Source: Patiria pectinifera
Lineage: Eukaryota; Echinodermata; Asteroidea; Valvatida; Asterinidae
Reading direction: 5' to 3'
Length of the DNA: 64,000 bases
NCBI GenBank assembly: GCA_029964075.1
Contig: CM057146.1
Coordinates: forward strand, 12,233,501 to 12,297,500
Every line of letters starts with the position of its first letter. The stretch's first letter is position 1. The notes beneath the pieces are model-generated. The model was not told the DNA's origin and did no database searches. It saw only the letters and a list, made by a program, of their open reading frames with translations. The position numbers were made by a program, and so were the translations under genes. Positions 1 to 11,400 of the stretch are shown one piece after another.

Positions 1-104
1 AAGAAATCATGCTGTCTATAAAGACGGCAACTTGTCCTTTGTAGATCACCAGCCGGTCTCACCGGTCTCACCAATATGGCGTCAAATTCATTCATTGTGC
101 GGCT

Positions 105-380
105 CTTTATCCGCTATCCAGTCTTTATATAGAGATCAGTGATCCCCACCCAGGAGTAAATGGGTACCTGTGAGGGCAGAGATAGTTATTGTGATTGATT
201 TTAGCTGTGTGCCAAAATGGCAACATTGAGCTGTATACTATTCAGGGAGCTCAGATTGTATTTGGAATGTTTCATTGGCCAATGATCAGGTGTAATAATA
301 TTGTAAATAGCAGGATCTTATTTAAAAGCGCTATATAAGAACCCATTATTATTATTATTATTATTATTATTGTTATTATT
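105..380 (+). repeat. 3' part of a SINE-like repeat with (ATT)n tail
   Basis: The stretch ends in AAGCGCTATATAAGAACCC followed by about 34 bp of ATT repeats (about 346-379). An AAGCGCTATATAAGAA motif before an ATT tail is typical of the 3' end of tRNA-related SINEs in marine animals. No A or B box is visible upstream, so it looks 5'-truncated. It lies in the intron before the first visible exon of the left-end gene. Confidence 0.5.
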
Positions 381-627
381 GTCACTCGATTTGAGCCAAG
401 ACACCACACACCCCATCTGGGATCCCACTTATTGTTTTTCACAAACATGAGAGTGGAAAAAAAAATTATTTTTGAAACCTTGAAAACGCAGTTTTAATCC
501 TGAATGTATGTGTGAGGTTTTCTATAATGTGAATTTCAACAAATCTCCCACCGATACATCTGAAGTGTTATTTAGTATTTTAAGTCTCAAGTGAGTGAAT
601 GTTCTATAATCTGTCATTTAATTTCAG

Positions 628-3417
628 AGAGGCAAGTTCCGGCCCAGACTCTATGACATGGTGCAGGGCAACAAGCCTGAGCTGGTTGAGTCGGCGAGTA
701 AGAAGGCCTTCAAGAGCCTGCCAAACCTGGCTAAAGCCATCAAGGAATTGACTGTCCTGAGCGCTGTGGGGCCAGCCACTGCTTCTGGTTGGTGAAAATT
801 ACTGTTGTAGTTGTACTTGCAAGGGCGGATGCAGAACCAAATTTTTCGGGGGGGGGGGGGGGGGGGGGGGTAGAAGCAAGAAGGCTTGAGTGTTTTTTTT
901 GTTTTTTTTAAAGGGAAGGGAATTATTAAAGTATAAAGTATCGTGTGCTATTTCCACATTGTAATATTAAAAGTAAAAGATATAAGTAGCTGATGGCTTG
1001 CAAGGGAGATACGCAACTTGTCCTTATAAAGCTACGACTTAAGTGTCTTTACTCATCTCAGTTTCATGACAAGTCAATCACAAGTCATCCAGACCCAAGT
1101 CAACTCACCAGCTATTCAAATTAACTGTGACAAACTGGGGCAATCTTTTGTCGTCCGGTCCCTGCTGTCCTCGGGGTGTTTCTGGTCACCGCCTGGAGGG
1201 CATCCAGATCGTGGTTGCTAGGAGCAAAGTTTACTACCCTGACACCATCTCCAATGACATTGGTCTTGAGATGACTGAAATCCAGCAGCTCATGAAGGAT
1301 AAGGCGTTACTGGAGTGTCATGGCCTAGCGGTTAAGAGCACCGGACTCATGTTCTGGTGTTTCAGAGGCAACAGTGACGTGGGTTCGAGCCCGCCGGCGT
1401 ACACTTGTGCTCTTAAGCAAGGCACTTGACCATTATTGCTTCGTCCTTCGGATGGGACGTTAAGCCGTAGGTCCCGTTTGTTGCATAAATGCACGTAAAA
1501 GAACCCAGTAAACACTTATCGCTAAAGAGAAGGGGTTTGCCCCGGTGTTTCTGGCCGCCTGTGTAAACCCCCACGTGGAGTATTTAGAAGAAGAGCCAAC
1601 CAAGAACCAACCAAGAATAAGGCGACCTGGCACATCTTTGTCAATGCTGCTTTTGCCATTCTAACGACAGATGATGATGATGATGTGCAGTTACTTGTAA
1701 ATTGACTTGTGAATCGACTTGTAAATTTACTTGTGACCAGTCTTGTAATGTACACGTACTTAAATGATCCACAAAAGTCCCTCGACTACAACACTGGTAG
1801 GGATATTTGTGTCTTCCTAGGATTCTTTCTCTTTCACAAGACTTTTACGCTAATGAAAAAGAGGTCCTGGGTTCGAGTCCCAGCTGAGCAAGCTTATCAA
1901 TTATTTACTCCCAAGCTCTTGGACAGCACCAAGCATACATTGCATCAGTAACGGAAAAAGCCCATCATTTACAATATTATATCCCTCCAGTTTAAAGTTT
2001 CATCAGTCTTTTTTCTGCCTTCTACTCTGACTTCCATTCAGTGCAATTCTCAAAGATGTTGCTGTGGCCGTCTCCCCCCCCCCCCTCCCCTTAACAATTT
2101 TGAGTCCCCTTAAATCATCCTCTCATCAAATCAGCCTCTCCCCTGAATCAAAAATAATAAGGGCTTCATGTGATAATAAGGACAGTTTTTTTTAAAAATT
2201 AGAAACATTTATCGACTTTGACTACTACTCCAACTTCTTTGCAGCTGTCTTGGCAGCAGGGGCTCCCCAGCATGCACCCTTCATGGCTGATGAGAGCATG
2301 CTGCCCATACCAGGCCTGGCTCCACTCAAGTACACACCCCAGCAGTATTCTCAATACTCGGCTGAGGTCAGCGCATGCGTCAAGAGGCTCAACAAGGAGG
2401 GTGAGTAACAAATAAACACTAGGGTCTACTCAACCGCCATTGTGAAAGATTTTAGGAGTACAATATGCCGTGTTTTCCACATGTATTTTTCTGTGAACTG
2501 TGCAGAATTTGTACTTCGGCCTTCTATATACTAACGTATCAGTTGATAGTCGTTCAACAGTCAACATCATAACAATCAACATCCGCCGCGTTGTGTTTGC
2601 TGCGTTGTATCACAGCTGTGATAGCGCAACCAAAAAGCTGATGATGCTCCCCACATGCAGGCACTTGCATATGACATGTGCAGTTGGAGAATGCAGTTTG
2701 ACGCTGGAGAGGTTCTTCTGCCCATGTGGGCAGTTGGCAGAGTGTAATGGATCGGTCTTTTGAGGGCTTCCAATCTGAAGTAAAATGGTACATGTATTTC
2801 CAGTCAGCTGTGTAAATGCAAGTAGCTTGTTATGTAGTCGCCAATCCTGCTTTAACCCTAACAATCCCCATTGAGTCGAACTCCAACGCCAGGATTTGTT
2901 GGAATCTGTTGAGTACTGCACTAGTAAACTGATTACGCTTTGCAAGGAGTTATGCATACCACCAATTATAAGAGTCCAACAGTTTTTGTGTACAGTTTAC
3001 CATATGGTGTTGGAATTTGCAGGAGTGAGGAAGGTTCCTAGTAAATCAATCTGGGGGTTAGGAATAAACCAATACAGCATGCTGTACTCTTAAATTGTTT
3101 CCAATTCTTCAAACACAAATTTAAACTTGGGTTTCGGATCACAGCTTCATCTGTTTTGTCTCCGTACGTTAGACAAAGATCCTGCATTAAACTTTAACTG
3201 CCAACATCAATTACTTTCCCGTTTTCCTTTTCCGTTGCCAGATGCAACCAAACAGTGGACACCGCACAAAGTGGAGCTGGCTCTATGGACCCACTACATG
3301 GCCAACAAACTCCAGCCTAGTCTCCTAGAACAGCTAGAAGCCGGCGAGAAAAGAAAGTCGTCTGAAAATGGCGGCAAAGATGACACAAAGCGGGCCAGGA
3401 AAGGCGATGCCAAGTGA
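628..3417 (+). CDS. Conserved protein with helix-hairpin-helix-like motif, 3' exons only
   Basis: Three coding exons are visible: 628-787, 2245-2400 and 3242-3417 (TGA stop at 3415-3417), giving 163 residues. The start lies outside the window. Frames join cleanly: TCT G/CT GTC restores GPATASAVLAAGAP, and GAG G/AT GCA restores KEDATKQW. The sequence runs GKFRPRLYDM, then AVGPATASAVLA, which resembles a helix-hairpin-helix DNA-binding hairpin, then APFMADESM, then a helical KVELALWTHYMANKL segment. A lysine/arginine-rich tail (residues about 140-163, with KRARK) could be a nuclear signal. I recognise this as a widespread eukaryotic family but cannot attach a reliable name or function. DNA or nucleic-acid binding is an inference from the hairpin motif. 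Introns hold SINEs and other repeats. Confidence 0.8.
848..870. repeat. Poly(G) run
   Basis: A run of 23 G residues lies in the intron after the first visible exon. Comparable G or C runs recur near 7493, 9352, 15959, 43468, 44667, 51671 and 55685, usually at the edge of a repeat copy. Exact length is prone to assembly error. Confidence 0.9.
890..1015. repeat. Dispersed repeat, copy 1 (partner at 49735-49870)
   Basis: The segment matches 49735-49870 in the same orientation. Both contain AAAGGGA.GGGATTATTA, a GTATCGT.CGCTATTTCCAC-like stretch, TTGTAATAT, and GTAGCTGATG followed by a GATACGCAA motif. No coding potential or target duplication was found. Confidence 0.55.
1316..1570 (+). mobile_element. 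tRNA-derived SINE
   Basis: A tRNA-like head has an A-box-like TGGCCTAGCGGTTAAGAGC near 1320 and a B-box GTGGGTTCGAGCCC near 1379. It is followed by the body motif CTTCGGATGGGACGTTAAG, GTAGGTCCCG and AAAGAACCCAGTA seen in SINEs of marine invertebrates. The insertion lies in the intron between the first two visible exons of the left-end gene. Confidence 0.75.
1671..1686. repeat. Short (GAT)n microsatellite
   Basis: Five GAT/ATG trinucleotide units follow the SINE. They create accidental TGATGA strings that could be mistaken for a C box. Confidence 0.8.
1855..1895 (+). repeat. tRNA-like 3' fragment with B box
   Basis: CTGGGTTCGAGTCCCAG forms a T-arm-like hairpin with a perfect B box. No matching A box or acceptor stem is visible within tRNA spacing, so it is read as a SINE or tRNA-pseudogene remnant. 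Confidence 0.45.
2850..3065 (+). repeat. Dispersed repeat family R1, copy 1
   Basis: This copy contains TTTAACCCTAACA, CAGGATTTGTTGGAATCTGT, ACCATATGGTGTTGGAATTT and GAAGGTTCCTAGTAAA. Reverse-complement copies occur at 13925-14155 and 18415-18680. The element is about 220-260 bp, non-coding, and lies in the last intron of the left-end gene. Confidence 0.65.
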
Positions 3418-4245
3418 CACCTTGTTACAGTTTTAACACGTCTTGAACTTTAGCTTTTTCTTTTTATAAAAAAGCCACGTTATCCTCGGCTCGTTTGGAA
3501 CATGTCTTTTGATTGGCTAGCTTTTGAAAGTTGCTACCGCTTCAAGGTTTATATACATTGTATACATAATTTATAATTTCGTTAATCTCTGTGTACTTTT
3601 ATAATCTACCTAGATCAAGAAGAGATATATTTTTGTAATTATAAGGGCATGTGAATTACAATACAAGTTTTTTACATTTGTTAGCAAAAACTGTTGCACA
3701 TTTTGCTATTCTCAATTTTTGGTTAGGCAAAAATTCAGAAACAAATTTGTAGGCCGAGGGTCTAATTTCTAGGCAGAGAAGACCCTCCTGAAATAATGCA
3801 AGTAAAAAGTTGTTTTTTTCCTTTCGCTGGAAAAACTGTCAAAGTAAAGCTATGCAAATTTTGTTCCTTGCATTCATATTTGTTTTAGTGACGGTTGATA
3901 AGACTGGATCAATGCGTTTTTATAGTTGCCTCTTTAACAAAGTTTATCAGTAAATTTTTATTCATCTGTGTGACCAACGCAGGATTAATGTTCCAAAACA
4001 TGCTTTGATGAGAAAAATGACTTTTTTTTATGAAAAGTACCAATTTGTACAAGATGGCAGATCATGTTGAAAAATTAAGTTGTGCACAAGTTTCATTTTT
4101 AAAGTTGATGACCGCTGAACACAATTGTATTTATGTAAAATACATGTATGCTGTTAAAAATGTTGTATTCAGATATTTAAGTTGTTGAAAAGTAATTTTT
4201 AAAAAATTCAAAAAAGAGAAATAAAAACAAGACATTGGCATTCAA
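3418..4245 (+). other. 3' untranslated region of the left-end gene
   Basis: After the TGA at 3417 the sequence becomes AT-rich and non-coding, up to an AATAAA at 4220-4225, the best poly(A) signal. The 3' end near 4245 is inferred. Confidence 0.5.
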
Positions 4246-4270
4246 TTGACCAGTCATACACGTATTTATT
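4220..4270. promoter_or_regulatory. Opposed poly(A) signals of two convergent genes
   Basis: AATAAA on the plus strand (4220-4225) would serve the left-end gene. TTTATT at 4265-4270 is AATAAA on the minus strand and is the first such hexamer downstream of the EIF3D stop. If both are used, the two transcripts end within about 40 bp or overlap slightly. The plus-strand assignment is firmer than the minus-strand one. Confidence 0.45.
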
Positions 4271-4291
4271 GATGTCATTAACCAGGCCTGG

Positions 4292-4914
4292 AATTGACCT
4301 ATCGCGGTAGAATCGCGTTAGAATTGCGTCAACGCAGCTCGTGAAACATTGTCCAATTACATGATATACAAATGGACGCAGAACGCGTAACATCTGAGAC
4401 TACAAAACTAAGGCCGTGTCCGAAACGGGCTTCCAGCCAGTGCTACAACCATGTCTATTGTCAGTGCGTCCTCACGTATTTTCAATTGGCGCAGACCTGG
4501 ACCTAGCTCTAGACAGCTGAGGCCAAGTTCGGGCAAGGACCATTAGTCGACTAGTGGTTGATTTGTGACGTACCTTACGCCTGCGCACTGATAGCAACGT
4601 GCGAACCTCTCTAGTCAAACGCTGGTCAAAATGTCATCGTAAAACTTCTGGATCCTGGCTCTCTGCTAGCGTTATGAATGCGCGCGGCTATTGGTTACCA
4701 GCGAAGCAACCAACCCCAGTAGGCTGGTTCCAAATAGTCGACTAGCGTAGTCAACCACCGTTGACTAGACAGAGTTCGGGCAAACGTTAGTTAACCATTG
4801 GTCAACTATAGTCCTTGCGCGAACTTGGCCTGATTCGGATGCAGTCTTAGCATACAAAATTCCACATTGTTGTCTAAGGGGCGTGGCTAACTCGCAAACG
4901 GTGATAGGTCAATT
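4292..4914. mobile_element. Nested inverted-repeat (MITE-like) elements
   Basis: The outer ends are AATTGACCTATC (4292-4303) and GATAGGTCAATT (4903-4914). Inside lies a second element, 4520-4831, with ends AGGCCAAGTTCGGGCAAGGA and a near-complement ending GAACTTGGCCT. Palindromic TAGTCGACTAG and GGTTGACT-type motifs fill the inner arms. No transposase or clear target duplication is seen. It may lie within the EIF3D 3' UTR. Confidence 0.6.
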
Positions 4915-5464
4915 GCATTAAATCATTAACCTTTAGTTTGGGCTATTTCCCACCACGAAAAATAAAGTACAGACTTATTGGAGAAGGTTGAGGAACTATG
5001 GCAAGCCCTTTCTGTCTTGAATGGTGTCTTAAATAGAGTTCTAATGTGTGCTTGGTAAGGTGAGGTAAGGGGAAATTAGAATTAAAACTTAAATACATAT
5101 AATCAGAATGCTATCCACTAGTGACCGAGTCTCTCAAACTGAACTTGGCATTGACACAACATTGTGTGATTTCTGAAAAGATTTGCACAAAGGTAACTGC
5201 ACTACACAAATACAATTTTTGTTTTTTCACTTGATTACAATTAAAGTGTCCCCATCACATAATTATTTGGATTTTTTGGAATTTCATTTGGCGTTTGGCG
5301 TAGAGCAGCAATGACTGTTTCTTGTGTAAAGAAAAATATGTTCTGAGCCTTCGGTGAGAGTCAAATAACAAAAATACGGGCAGTGAGTGCCGAGCTCCTT
5401 TTTGTGATGATCGGTGATGACTTGCAGATCTTTGACAAAGAAATCCTTGGAGTTTCTTGAGGGT

Positions 5465-8400
5465 TTATGCATCTTCATCTAAGATTGAAAGAAACGACAA
5501 AACGGCATTAAAAGTAATAATTCATGTGACAGTGAAATCTTTTTAAATGACCATAGCATAATGGTCAGGAACATACATATTAACAACTGAAAGTGCACAA
5601 TACACTCTGGCCGTCTGGCATGAAAGTCTTGCATGAAATCTATCCTGCCTGACGCGGTCTGCGTTAACGTAGCTGCTACTACATGTAATATGTACATGTG
5701 CATGTGAATGTAGTGTGAATGTCGAATAAGTAATTGGCTACTATTCAAAGTTGAACATCAAACGGGGCACCGGTCTCCTTTTCCACACCAGTGAATGACC
5801 AAAATGAGCCCCCTATTAAAAATTTCCCCAAAAATATAGCACGCTATATACCAAGTCACATACCACGCGACTACAACTTTACGGCACATCTTGCCTCCAT
5901 TGACAAAATTTTCATTAACAACTTCACAAATTGTTGCAAACAATGTTTGTAAAGTATGTCATTTATTTTGTTTCCTTTTTTTTTAATTAAAATTTGGTAT
6001 TTCATGGGAACTTGGGGGTTCGTTTTTGGTCAATTTTTCGAGGCCCGACCGACACCAAAGTGACTTGTAGAAGCTCCTGCCAGAGCTTAAAAACAGCTGG
6101 CAGACAAAACGGGAAATTGAAATACTTTTCAGCTGCAACTAAATGTTACTACAGTGGCACGTTTTACCAATACTTCTCATGCATTTGCTTTAAGATTCAC
6201 TGATGACAATTATCAAATCACAGCAAAAAGCTACAGGCCCATCTTGTAATGATAACATTGCAAAGCTTGCATCAGTGCCAATCTCAGGAGTTTAATATCC
6301 TCAGGATCACATAGGACAGGGATAACTTTTGCTCATCATTGGAAGGCACTCAAGCTTTGTGAAGAAACAGAGCTACGCTTTGTCAAATGTCCTCTGGTGC
6401 TTACCATTGTCATCATCTTCATCTGATGAGGAGGACGTCTCTTCCGCTTCGTCGTCAGAGCTGAAGGTGTTATCGGGGATGTCGTAGATGCGAATTACAG
6501 GCTGGGTAGAGACAAAATAAAAAAACAAAAGTGAAGTTGAATTTGAAATCAAGTTTTCTGGAGAAATAGAATGTTTGGTTATAAGATGGAATTTTTACGC
6601 CGGGGTGATATTATTCAAATTAGGTTTTGCCCTTCACTGACGTTTTTAAACACTGTATACTCAGTGTGTTACCTCCCAAGTGAAAGTTGGAAAAAATCAC
6701 TCGGGTGGGCTCGAACCCACGACCTCCTGCTTTCTAGTGCAGATGTCTTACCACTCGACCATTGAGGTAACGGGATCGGTTGGCCGGTTCGAATCTGATG
6801 TACATAGCAGTGGGTACCGCATAAACTATTATAAGATGGTCGTGGGTTCGAGTCCCACCCGAGTGATTTTTTCCAACTTTCACTCGGGAGGTAACACACT
6901 GAGTATACAGTGTTTAAAAACGTCGGTGAAGGGCAAAACCTAATTTGAAGAATGTTTGGTTGTTATTAGCATTGTGCAATGAACCAGCTCTTTGCTTCAC
7001 ACACCTATATGGATTGATCTCGGAAAGTCCCTCATTAACATTCAAAAATTTCTTTAAAGTTGAAAATTCTGATAAACCAATATTAAACACATGTATCTAC
7101 ATACATATCCAACCACAAGTTTGTCAGAAATGGTTTTTCTTATTTTTGGGCGCATTTTAATAGGGTTCACGCTGCACTTCAAAAAAATCTGAAAAAAAAA
7201 CGCCAACATGAAAGTTCTCTGGAACTTTGTAGCGGGTACGTAGACTCAAGATTTATAAACGGGCACGTTTAAGAGCTTGATGAAATTTCAGTAACTGTGA
7301 AATTTGGGGTAAATTGTTTTGCTCTAGCAAGGCACTAATGGTGAAAAATCAAAGTGCGCAACATTAAGGGGCCGCACCACATTAGGGTACATTAACAATA
7401 CATTATCCCAAATTTTAAACCAGCCTGAAATCATTGGTTGCACAATGGAATTAATCCCTAATAGACAAAACCGAAATTGCAATTCTGCAGAACCCCCCCC
7501 CCCCCACCCCCCACAAATACTGCACATAAAACTTTCGCGATCCCCCTGGCAACCTGGCAGTGTATGTACATGAACAGGCAGTTAGTAAGGACAATTTTCA
7601 GTGACGGCCTTGATTGTCCACCCGGCAGGTACCAGTTCTTAGTTGAATGGGGAGTTTGGGTTGAATGGAGAGTTCAGGTGAGACACCGGACTAACGTATG
7701 TTAGAGTCATTAGTATCTCTCCAGAGACCTCGTAAATATCCATATTGGAAAGGATTTTTTTTTGACATCGGCATTATCTCCACAGACCACCTTTTAAGTT
7801 TGGGTGAGATTGATGACTGAACTTACAGTGAACTGGAACACCCACACACACACACGCACGTTTGTTCCTCTTCCTTTTTCCTTTGTATTCAAACTTTTCG
7901 CAACACCTCTCATTGGTTTTGTACACGTTTTCTAAGTAAGATTTGAGGCTTTGCATGGTGGAGATACTAAATAAAGAAAGGTTTGCGGAAACACCATGTG
8001 CGAATAATTTCTCAACTACGAGAATGGTTCTGAAAAGAACCAGAGGTATAAACTCAACGTTCCAGTCAGTATGCTCTGACTGTCTTCAGGAGAGTGCCTA
8101 AACTCTAAGAAAGTGAATACTTTCTTAGTCGTGAATACTTTCTGGTCGTCCTCGATTTGGTTCCTGTCCTCGATTCACCGATGATGTTGCATATGTGTGT
8201 CCTCGATTTACACCATTAACAAACGCACACGGACACACAGAAGAAATACGCGATCACAATATCCCCATGTATGGCAAGCCAGGGGGATGCAAAATCTAAC
8301 GGGAACAAATCCACAAAGAGGATGAGATGTTCATCTACCTTCATGGGGTCCTTGAGGATGAGGTACTTGCCCTCCTTGAGCTTGAAGCACTTGTCGATGA

Positions 8401-11400
8401 TGCAGCGCAGGATACCCCAGCAGTTCTCCATGTTCAGTGTGATCTGGGAGGCCAACTCCACGGGCTTGAACTGCTGCGAGCCCAGGATGACGTGCTTGGA
8501 GGAGTCTCGCGGGTTCAACCGGGAAACATAACTGTGAAATGAGAAACAGAATACAATTAGTATAAAGTGTCATTCTCTGGATATTCACGTCTTTCATTAA
8601 GTGCAAAGGAACTGTTCATTTACAAAAACTTCATCCCGCTAAAACTACATTCTAAAAGGTTCATACTGCACTTTTGCTTTTTCTTGTACAGTGGAATGCC
8701 GCTATACCGAACACCGCTACACCGAACATTCAGCTATGCCGAACATCGGCCTTGGCTCCCGATTTTTGTGTACAAACGGTACTGAATGTTGTTGTTGGAA
8801 AATGTCAACAAAAGAGCGACAAACGGTAACTATTTCCCCAAGGAATAGAAGGGAAAAGCCACCCGTGTATTAGCTCAAATACTGTTATTACATGATTCGT
8901 TAGTCGCACATGTTCAAAGTTGTCTTTCAGAATCTACCAGGGCATACATGGTGAAGTTCTTCTCACTGAATTGAAAAGATAAATGAACACGTTTGGTGAC
9001 TCCATTGTAAATGCAACTGCACCATAACAATGGTCAAAAGAGGGCACCACGTATGTGTGAAAAACGCTATACCGAACGATCGCCATTACGAACAATTTCT
9101 GTGGATCCTACGATGTTAGTTATGGCGATGTTCCACTGTACAATATTTGTCAATGTCATATCATGTCAAAGTCCACTGCTTTCATATTGCCCTTTTCTAA
9201 ATCCAAATTTGTAAATGTGTATTATCTGTCAAACGTTTGGTGTAGATGCTATAACCCTTAAAGCATTTTAACAAGAACCTTTATGAATCACTGAACCATT
9301 GTGCGGAACTCAATAGTATAATTAAGATTGATTTTGAAGGATTGAGTATGTGGGGGGGGGGGATTAACGAATACATTACATGGCCATGAATCATGCTGAA
9401 GCTTCTGACACCATAAATTTCAGCCACACTGAGGTTTAATTGGGCAACACTGCAGAGCAAGATAATTGTTTTTAGACCTTACCCAAATTTGATCTGATCC
9501 GATCCGCTGAGGAGGGCACACACCGTCCACTTGGACAGCTTGAAGCTGTTGTTCTTGAGCTCGGTGGCCAGCACGGCACCACGCTGAGAGTCCAGCTTCT
9601 GACGCCACTCGGCTATGCCAAGCGACTGGGGGGAAAAAGTCACAGACATTTGCTTAACAACTTCCTACACTGTGGTATTGTTTGACCTGTTTGAAAAGAT
9701 CACGAATGGTGTAACATAAAGACAAGTCTGGAGAAGTTTGTGGAATATGTGATAGTTTTTGCCAAATCTGACTGGATGGGGGTTGAATATGAGATACTGG
9801 TGGTCACAAATGCAGAGAAAATAAAGTAAGGTTACTATGTTCATCAGGGTATGGGTATCTAACCGATTCACAATTGTGATGCGATCAAGCTAAATGAGTC
9901 ATTTGTCGGCAATTTTGATTTTAAGATACAGCCTAAAATAGGTCAGTAGGGCTGGAAATTTCAAAATTGACTATTTTGTAAAATCGGAAGGCTACATATA
10001 TGTCCTCTTTCATGTCAACTTTTTTTTTTCTGAGAAAAACTCACAATAAAATAGTTAAAATGTGACATTTTTGCTGAGGAGTTAATAGTCAATAACCTGA
10101 AATAAAGCATGTTTGTTGTTGCTTCGTAAACACTTCAGTTTTGAATGGTTGATTTCTCTGTTTGGTTTCTCTGTTTTCTTCTTTCTGATCTGCCTGTGTT
10201 CTAAGTCCCATAACTTCTGAACGGAAGGTCGTATTCACACAGGGTTTTCACCAAATATAAACTAAAAGATAGATCTATTCAATAATGAAAAAAAAAAGTG
10301 ATAAGGGCCGACAAACGACTCATTTATATTGATCGCATCACAATAAACAGAGTATAGGGGCCAAAAGCATCAGTTGACTAACTGAAGTTTTACATTACAT
10401 AGAGTAGGCCTCAATCGTTTCTACTGCAATGCCTTTCACTTGATACTTTGTTTTCGCATGGTGTATTTTGCAGCTGACATCTGCAGTGGATTGTTTAATT
10501 TCAAAGACACCTTTCTCAGCCAGTTGATATCCTCATGCTCACAATAGGACAGGGATAACTTTGCTCATCATCGGAAGGTATGTTTCAAACAGATTTAAAA
10601 GACAAGGTTCGTATTTTTATGTGGCCTCAAGAACTGTTTGAAATGATCTAGAATGGTATTACATAAAGAAAATTCAGGGGAAGTGTGTGAAATATGTGAT
10701 AGTTTTTGCCAAATTTGACTGGACAGGGGTTGCATATTATACAAATATTGAATATTGCTCCGAATAATGTAGTAAAACTAGCCTCCCGAGGTGATCCATG
10801 AAGCATTCTATTTTTCCCGAGGCGATGCCGAGGAAAAATAGAATGCTCCATGGATCACCGAGGGAGGATAGTTTTACTTCACCAAGAGATAAGTGGTCAA
10901 TATTTGTTTTATAACACCTCTCCTACAGATTCTGCTTGATTTTAAGCGATAACTGATTTGAATACAATAAAAAATTACTTCTATTTGAATACAAAATTTG
11001 TTGAAATTTAATTTGCACTTTTTCTAACTATCCCTTCACGAAATGTTTGAACCCAGCTCTGTAGCGCTCGCGCTTGGAAACAGTACGCACAACGTACCCC
11101 TATGCATTCTGCACACAGTGCGTATAGTACTTTGGTTGCTACAGGTATAGTACTTTGGTTGCTACAGGTATAGTACTTTGGTTGCTATGGGTATAGTACT
11201 TTTGGCCATGCACTGAAAGATAGCAAAAATAGAAAGTGTCATGTGACTCACTCTCGGCCAATGAAGACACAGAATCTGTGGGTGAGGTGTTATAAGAGAA
11301 ACTGGTGCTCACCAATTGCCTACATCAACTGTGAACAGATGTAAACTACAATTCTGAGCAAAACCTAAGTGTGCTTTGGACGTTCTCGAAAATATACAAA

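Noticed and set aside
1671-1690. TGATGA motif in a plus-strand gene intron, possible snoRNA C box
   Set aside because: It is part of a GAT microsatellite, with no guide, D box or terminal stem.
6684-6768. Possible tRNA gene on the minus strand
   Set aside because: A and B boxes and a T-arm are present, but the acceptor stem does not pair and an inverted copy adjoins; tRNA-derived repeat.
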